From positions 1,513,002-1,577,001 of the forward strand of contig NC_087393.1 of the NCBI RefSeq assembly GCF_963675165.1: a stretch of DNA of 64,000 bases, in the 5' to 3' direction. Of the stretch, positions 58,501-64,000 are shown one piece after another (the stretch's first letter is position 1; each line of letters starts with the position of its first letter). The position numbers and the translations under genes were made by a program. Source of the DNA: Halichondria panicea. Lineage: Eukaryota; Porifera; Demospongiae; Suberitida; Halichondriidae. Below the pieces are notes generated by a model that saw only the letters and a list, made by a program, of their open reading frames with translations, made no database searches and was not told the origin of the DNA.

Positions 58501-60933
58501 GTGGCTAGCTAGCTAGCTAGACGTAATAGCAAGTTTTAGTAGGTTTGTAGATCCAGTAACTGATGCAGATACTATCTAAAGCTATCTGGACTGACTGGGC
58601 ATGTTCTCGACTTATTTCTCCTGCTGACCAACAGTCCCGATCCCACTACTGGATATGCCTCCAGCTGATCTGGCTTACTGGATGGGAAACTTTGTGCGCA
58701 AACTATATGGCAATGAGTATCTGGTTTGCTCTTTTGGAACGCTATGATATTTGAAGCACCTTTGATGAAACGATTATATGGATCTGGCTTAGGTACAGGT
58801 ACGTACATCTTCGAAGCAAGCTGAGTCTATTTCTCCAGACGAAAAAGCGATGCTATGGTCAAGTCAGCAATTCGGTACACTTACTACACATGAAACAAGT
58901 CGAAACGATAACATTCAACTTTCTAATACTTTTCAGCTTTGCTTGTATACGTATTCAATCTGCTTGTATTATTATTATAATTATGATTACATTCAGATTC
59001 AATCTGCTTGTATTATGGTTGTTTGATAAAAAGTGTGCATTAACAAACCTACTTAAAGCACACTTAACCAACTTAAAGCACACTTAAGTGTGGATTAAGT
59101 TATTTAATCCATGGTCACCTGACTGCTTTCAGATAAGCTGATTGGCTGGAGATCATGTGATCAGCACTAAGTAGGTATAATTTGCTAAACACAGGCTGAA
59201 ACACTCTATGAAAACTTATCCTGAACATGTAGAGGGCGACCACAATAATTAATTATAGACACATTTCACTTATTTTGTATGTACGTTTGTGTATGTTGTT
59301 TTGATAATCAATAACGCTTTTGTTTGTAGAAAGTCAGTATCATGAAAGATAAACTTTTCTCAGCTGCAAAGAAGATACCATCCCTGGGTAAGCCTCACAC
59401 ACCAACATAATCTGCTCCATTCACACAAATGTTCCCATTGTGTAGAATCACGGATCAGGGAGAAGGGAATACTTCGGAGAAATATAAACAAGTATATCCA
59501 TTACATTTTGGAGAACAAGAGTTATCTAATCAGCCTCAATAAAGGGTCAGTCATGTTTTATAATTATACTCACTTGCCTATTTCAATTTTGGCCCTCAAA
59601 CTGGAATAAATACTCCACTCCCAACGAACCTCTCAACATTATGAATATAATTGGCTTCTAAAGAATCACACCTGTATCAGTTCAATAGAAAGTAAATTGT
59701 ACCCCAGCAGATGTATTTGCACCTGGGTATATGTTATAGTTATTGACTGGTTGACTAGTAATTATGGCTTATAAACAACCAATGCCGAGGGCACAGCCCG
59801 AGGCTGAGGTTGTTTATAAACCATAATTACTAGGCAACCAGTCAACAACTGATTTATTTACTGCAAAAACAGCAAAACAGTCATTTGAACATCAGTGGAG
59901 ACAGTTAAACTTGCTCTCACAGCCTCAGAATTATGCAGTTAGAACAGTTACAGGCATAGAACTAGCAGTACTACTGTGGAGCTACATGAGCTAGCTAGCT
60001 AGGTTCAGCTAGCTGGAAGCCATGCATAAACTTTGACCAGACCCGCCCACCACTAAATGCAGCTGCGAGGTTTGTACGTACATGTAGGTAGCTAGCCTAG
60101 CTACGTACCTACCTGTACTGTAGCTCTGAACTAGTCTGTTATTGTCAACAACACCACAGTCTACTTGTAATCCTCTACTTCTGAGCCACAGCCTTGACTA
60201 CTGAGAAAGCACAGAGCAAGAATTTGACTACAGGCTTCAGCTAGCTCAGTTCAATACTGTCAAGCTTACACAACATTTTTGAATTTTTTTATTGCGTGCA
60301 ATCATAGATAATAGAGCACAGAAATCTCTATTATCTATGGTGCAATGTACCAAATTTTGTCAAGATGCATCATATCAATTCAAATCTGCTGAGGAAGTAG
60401 ATTATAAGAATAGTGCCTGGGGGAAGTAATTATATAATATAATTACTGGACATCACCTAGGATACGGACTGAATCAGTAAATAAATAAAATTATGTTGTC
60501 CAATCGGAAGTATTACCTGATTAAAGGCCAAGGCGTTTATTTTCTAACTGAACTTTCAGGGTGAGGCATTTAAACGAGACTGATGTCTCCCGCATTTAAT
60601 TGAGACCATAAAACCGGGCGATTAATATATACATGTTAGCTATAATTGCAGTTTTTCACTTTTAGAGAATCTAAAACCGATAATGAGTCGCCTGCTGAGG
60701 ATGAATCGAACATGGCTACTGAGCCCACCGCACCTAGTGGGGATATTTTCCCCAACATCATGTTACACCCCTCGACCAGAAGTAGACACAGACGGGAACA
60801 ACGTGCAATGGTCTCACCTACGGCATGTAGTGGTACCTCCCAGGAAGAAGAGAGATGTAGTGATCTGGACGATGCTGAACTCGATACGTACCTAGCAACC
60901 GATAAGGAGGTGGGCTATGTGGGGGGTAGCTGA
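55510..60933 (+). CDS. BRF2: BRF2, TFIIB-like subunit of RNA polymerase III TFIIIB, 14 exons
   Basis: Exons 55510-55605, 55804-55886, 56148-56211, 56364-56432, 56490-56557, 56663-56720, 56779-56853, 57073-57194, 57458-57487, 57546-57621, 57823-57882, 59330-59387, 59446-59545, 60666-60933. All GT-AG and in phase, giving 408 aa (human BRF2 419). Zinc ribbon Cys17/20/34/37 (CGGC ... CNAC). Cyclin-fold repeat 1 runs from SLLAVIDKMG to DVSQLTHVG; a second helical region runs from LPFTFEQRIQLLLDQL to LDHVYKDKPQA. The KKIPSLESRIREKGI and NKYIHYILENK stretch matches the human C-terminal half, and DLDDAELDTYLATDKE matches the human NISDSEIEQYLRTPQE motif. BRF2 recruits Pol III to gene-external (type 3) promoters such as U6 (known). 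An alternative end is possible: donor after 60909 joined to 61113-61157 (VKKKTRYF...), which would replace the GYVGGS end. Confidence 0.85.
56232..56282. repeat. Short element D relative in BRF2 intron 3
   Basis: TAGCCTCGATTCCAGGCCGC ... GAGGCCTTGTGAAGGAGGCTA. Confidence 0.65.
58000..58254. repeat. MITE J in BRF2 intron 11
   Basis: AGGAGCCCATAAATAAGAGAAGAAGCGGCT and its reverse complement at the other end. About 255 bp. Confidence 0.9.
58271..58427. repeat. Palindromic element K in BRF2 intron 11
   Basis: TAGAACACACCTAGC ... GCTAGGTGTGTTCTA with inner GATTAAGTGTTTTAATCTG / CAGATTAAAACACGTGAC and GAGGATGGCCTCGAGG / GAGAGGCCATCCGAG pairs. Confidence 0.85.
59739..59849. repeat. Palindromic element L in BRF2 intron 13
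   Basis: TTATTGACTGGTTGACTAGTAATTATGG ... CCATAATTACTAGGCAACCAGTCAACAA around GAGGGCACAGCCCGAGG. Confidence 0.85.
60303..60342. repeat. Small hairpin in BRF2 intron 13
   Basis: CATAGATAATAGAG and CTCTATTATCTATG separated by about 9 nt. Confidence 0.7.
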
Positions 60934-61414
60934 ATAGTTTGTGTAATACATAATTGCTATTTAAGTGCGACATTGTATATAGACTCGTATATACTACCTA
61001 TGTGTGATTTAAGGCGACCATAAGAGATACGTGCATACTAGCGTACAACTTAATAATTAACCCGAGCCCATAGAGTTACGGATTGTAGTATTATCATGTG
61101 AACTCTCTGTAGGTGAAGAAGAAGACACGTTACTTCAAGCGGCACCACATCATTTAGGACTGAATTAAACTTCTTCCTTAGTTTCAGCAATAATGACATT
61201 ATTATTGTCTAGTAATTTTTATGCATTTATCGTTGGCTATTGATCATCATCATATTTATCAATTTTGTTGTATTAACACTATAGTGGAGGAGCCAAGTAA
61301 CAATTTAAAAAACTTCTAACGATGTTGTGTCAGCTACTTAGTCATGCATGTACAGCTACTAACTAACTATACATGCATACAATGAAAGCATTCTGGAGTA
61401 TTCAGGTATGTCTC
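60934..61414. other. Tail-to-tail intergenic region
   Basis: Separates the convergent BRF2 and beta-helix genes. It may include an alternative BRF2 last exon (61113-61157); otherwise nothing seen. Confidence 0.5.
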
Positions 61415-63955
61415 TCACATGCCCAGGATCTTCTTGCCCCAGGCTACAATAGTGTCAGTGTCCACCACATCGTTCACAGTGGATCCAACGTCGTAGCCCA
61501 TGCTCTGATACTCGGTCAGCGAGAACATCTTATCTTTGCACTTGATATAAATGTCCTTGTTCGGGGTGTAAAACTGGTTATTCGCTGTAAATGGAACTAA
61601 TCCTTTCAATGAGTTGTCAGGATTGCAACTTCCAAACTCGTAAATGTTCGGGTTTCCAAGGACGCAGGAATTGTTAGACCACACCTCACCCCAACCAGAA
61701 GGGAGATCCCCAGTAGAGGCACCGTCACTATTAGCGCAAAAAGGCTTAGAGAAAAATCCCCCAACACCCTCCTCCACAAAGCTGTGCGCCGCATCAGGAT
61801 AGATGTATAGGTTGTACTTAACTACTTTTGTGTGTCCAAGGTAGTTCTTGTACCCTCCATAAATGAGAAAATTGTACGTGTCGTAATAATAGCAAGAGCC
61901 ATCGTCATGGTCTATTGGCCACGTGGAGTGATAGTTATTGATGAAAAAGTTTTGCGTCAGGTTAGTAGTGGCTGGTTGTAGAGACGGAGTAATTCCGTCG
62001 TTCACCTTTGTGAGATATGGTTGTCTGTCCCACGAATTAAATGGTCCATGATCGCCAGTCTCGCGAACCATGTTGAAACCCAGGTTATGAACTACATTGT
62101 GACCTCCTCCGAATCCGTCATTAAAATTGATACCAGCTCGAGGTCCATTGAATAACACATTGTTAGAGAATGTTGTTTGAGCAGTGAGAGCCTGAATGTA
62201 TGCTGAAGTTTGCTTGCCAAATATTCCAATCTCTCGCATTACATTGTTAGCAATAACATTTCCACGAGGTTGGTTGCCATTTGTTCCATCAATCAATTCT
62301 GTTGAGCCAACCGAAGCAATTGCGCTGTCACCCGTGAAAAAGAATTCATTATTTTTTATGAGAGTCTTTCTTATGTAATTGCTAAGAAAAATACCATTTC
62401 CACCAGGTGAATCAAATCGACAACTATGAATTGTTAGACCCTCGACACCTTCTGCAAACACAGCCCCTCCTCTGTGAATGGACCAGTCTCCTCCGCTGGG
62501 GACCTCGTACGAATCAAAATACGTCGGTTGAGTGTGAGCAAATGTAATGTTCATGAAAGTAATGTTGTAAACGGGTGAGTCCATTGATCCTTGCACATTG
62601 AATAGCCTCTTGAGTACAGTACCGACACCACTAGTAGGCAAAGTGCTGTTTGGATAAAGGTAGAGTTTCATTTCCGTTTCATTGTAAAACCATTCTCCAG
62701 GAGCATCCAATTCTTCAAAAATATTCTCCACATACCATTCAGCACCTGTTAAACAGCCTCTGGCCTCTTGATAGCCACCATAGTCAAACTGAATCTCTCG
62801 CTTGGTGTTGTCTCTTCCTTTCACTGCAAACTGCCAGTTCCCCCAGTGTCCACAGTGAAACGCATGTATCACTCCTGTTTCTGGATGTGTCCATGTGCGA
62901 TTAACGAATCCTTCCTGAGCAGAGTAAACCAGCCCCGTTGAGATGATGTATGTTGAACCACCCCCTCCAGTAGGATGCGTCGTGCCCCAGTAGGATTGTG
63001 GGGGGTTGAAAACAGCCACGGGCCCTCCAATCCCGATCTGAAACTGTGGGAAATGTGTCCCATTTCTTTCTGGACTTTCAATATGTATCTCTTCAGGTTT
63101 CCCTCTGTTCTGTGGTGGCATCCAGGTATCAGCTTTGGACACGTAGCCAGTCGGATTGGTGTGGAGACCCATGGTTTCTGGATTTCCATCAGGATATCGA
63201 GCACGCACAGCTCTTTGTCCATTTAGGAATAACGAAGTGAAAGGAATTGGGGCTTGCTTGCTGAGGTCTGCCACCATTATGTTGAGTTTCTTGCCACTGA
63301 TGTGACCTTGATCTGTTGTAGGTACCCATAGTCCATCAGCTCTGAAGTAGCACATCTTTGCAAAGGCTCCTGTTGAAGGCCCATGCCATGTGTAAGCAAA
63401 GCAAGTGTTTTCCTGTGCACACGCTTTTTGGCAGTCATCAGAACTGTTCATACTGCCAACAAATGTTGCCATTGAACTACTATCACCTGGATTTGAAACT
63501 GCCCCATTGATAGCATTTATTCCGTTCATCTGTGGTTCCATTCTGTTTACATATTGGTTCCACTGGAAAGTGTATTGTTTTCCTCCACTTATGAGTGTTG
63601 GCTTCGATTTATCTCCTTGAATGGTAAGGTGGCTATCATCATGTCCTAGATCAAGTGTATCAGTTAGGTAGTAATCTCCGGGGGCCAGTATAATCATTCC
63701 TTCGTCTGTTAGCTTGGTCTTTTGACCTCGATACAAGTCGACAGCATGGTAAACAGTTTTCACTGGTTTGTCAGAAGTTCCAGGGTTGTTGTCATCTCCA
63801 CTGTTAGAGTCAACATAAACAGTAATGTCAGGATTGCTACTTTTCAGAGCTTTATTTTCAGACAGGAGAGGTTTTTTGGAGCTTTTTGGAACTGGTGAAA
63901 TGTTACAAGCTGCTAATTGCAGTGCATCGTAGGCGTAATGTACTTGACTGTTAGG
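61415..63955 (-). CDS. Parallel beta-helix protein with PAN/apple-like insert, last exon (partial)
   Basis: An 846-codon exon entered through an acceptor (TTTTTTTGCAG, then CCTAACAGT from 63955) and ending in a stop at 61415. The 5' exons lie beyond the window, so any signal peptide is unseen. Near its start, VYVDSNSGDDNNPGTSDKPV and the following IILAPGDYYLTDTLDL fit the opening rungs of bacterial-type right-handed beta-helix (pectate-lyase-like) proteins. A six-cysteine-style insert (CQKACAQENTCFAYTWHGP ... MCYF) resembles a PAN/apple domain. Later repeats such as LTIHSCRFDS, TLIKNNEFFFTG, NVIANNVMREIG and TTFSNNVLFNG are typical rungs. Several NxS/T sites suggest secretion. A polysaccharide-binding or -cleaving role is plausible, but the catalytic residues were not identified. 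It converges on BRF2. Confidence 0.8.
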   Translation of the reverse strand, partial: PNSQVHYAYDALQLAACNISPVPKSSKKPLLSENKALKSSNPDITVYVDSNSGDDNNPGTSDKPVKTVYHAVDLYRGQKTKLTDEGMIILAPGDYYLTDTLDLGHDDSHLTIQGDKSKPTLISGGKQYTFQWNQYVNRMEPQMNGINAINGAVSNPGDSSSMATFVGSMNSSDDCQKACAQENTCFAYTWHGPSTGAFAKMCYFRADGLWVPTTDQGHISGKKLNIMVADLSKQAPIPFTSLFLNGQRAVRARYPDGNPETMGLHTNPTGYVSKADTWMPPQNRGKPEEIHIESPERNGTHFPQFQIGIGGPVAVFNPPQSYWGTTHPTGGGGSTYIISTGLVYSAQEGFVNRTWTHPETGVIHAFHCGHWGNWQFAVKGRDNTKREIQFDYGGYQEARGCLTGAEWYVENIFEELDAPGEWFYNETEMKLYLYPNSTLPTSGVGTVLKRLFNVQGSMDSPVYNITFMNITFAHTQPTYFDSYEVPSGGDWSIHRGGAVFAEGVEGLTIHSCRFDSPGGNGIFLSNYIRKTLIKNNEFFFTGDSAIASVGSTELIDGTNGNQPRGNVIANNVMREIGIFGKQTSAYIQALTAQTTFSNNVLFNGPRAGINFNDGFGGGHNVVHNLGFNMVRETGDHGPFNSWDRQPYLTKVNDGITPSLQPATTNLTQNFFINNYHSTWPIDHDDGSCYYYDTYNFLIYGGYKNYLGHTKVVKYNLYIYPDAAHSFVEEGVGGFFSKPFCANSDGASTGDLPSGWGEVWSNNSCVLGNPNIYEFGSCNPDNSLKGLVPFTANNQFYTPNKDIYIKCKDKMFSLTEYQSMGYDVGSTVNDVVDTDTIVAWGKKILGM

Positions 63956-64000
63956 CTGCAAAAAAATCCATAAATGTTCTGACTTTCTGGAGAGAATAGG

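Noticed and set aside
62869-63222. 117-codon minus frame within the beta-helix exon, and the plus frames opposite
   Set aside because: Shadows of the 846-codon exon.
1-64000. tRNA, rRNA or snRNA genes
   Set aside because: No cloverleaf with A/B boxes or rRNA core sequence was recognised by eye; a covariance-model scan would be decisive.

Overview
This is nuclear DNA of an animal, most likely a marine invertebrate and plausibly a demosponge. That is an inference from AT-rich sequence, compact GT-AG introns, metazoan-type genes (PEX10, SLC8B1/NCLX, PAF acetylhydrolase, BRF2, piggyBac) and a very dense load of short inverted-repeat (MITE-like) elements. No bacterial operon, CRISPR array, rRNA or tRNA gene was seen.

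Layout. 1-0.4 kb: last exon of a PEX10-like RING peroxin. 1.8-9.4 kb: a cluster of three related helical coiled-coil genes. One is on the minus strand and split by a +1 frameshift. Two are tandem plus-strand paralogs with coiled coil, glycine-rich hydrophobic hairpin, coiled coil, and a C-terminal zinc-ribbon-like end. Their upstream regions hold several matches to the NF-kappaB consensus. 6-7.2 kb holds a decayed minus-strand gene. 9.5-16.5 kb is gene-poor and full of inverted-repeat elements, plus a dead copy of the PEX10 exon. 16.6-19.3 kb has a possible terminal exon of an unrecognised minus-strand gene.

19.6-30.5 kb (minus): a 13-exon SLC8B1 (mitochondrial Na+/Ca2+ exchanger) gene, reconstructed in phase, with one in-frame TGA just before the second exchanger repeat and CA-repeats at several 3' splice sites. 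31.1-33.8 kb (plus): seven-exon PAF acetylhydrolase gene A, divergent from SLC8B1. 36.1-43.8 kb: two head-to-tail copies of a two-exon piggyBac transposase gene, with identical second-exon ORF translations; the intron is a ~155-bp minisatellite. 43.8-44.8 kb: an intact seven-helix receptor-like gene, with a broken inverted paralog at 53.2-54.3 kb. 45.8-52.2 kb: PAF acetylhydrolase gene B with the same exon plan. Fragments of further PAF acetylhydrolase copies lie at 35.0, 45.0-45.4 and 55.2 kb. 55.5-60.9 kb: a 14-exon BRF2 (RNA polymerase III TFIIIB subunit) gene. 61.4-64.0 kb (minus): the large last exon of a parallel beta-helix protein with a PAN/apple-like insert, tail-to-tail with BRF2.

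The most interesting system is the 1.8-9.4 kb cluster: a small family of apparently membrane-inserting helical proteins, next to putative NF-kappaB sites, that looks like an undescribed inducible effector family. Its function is inferred from architecture only.
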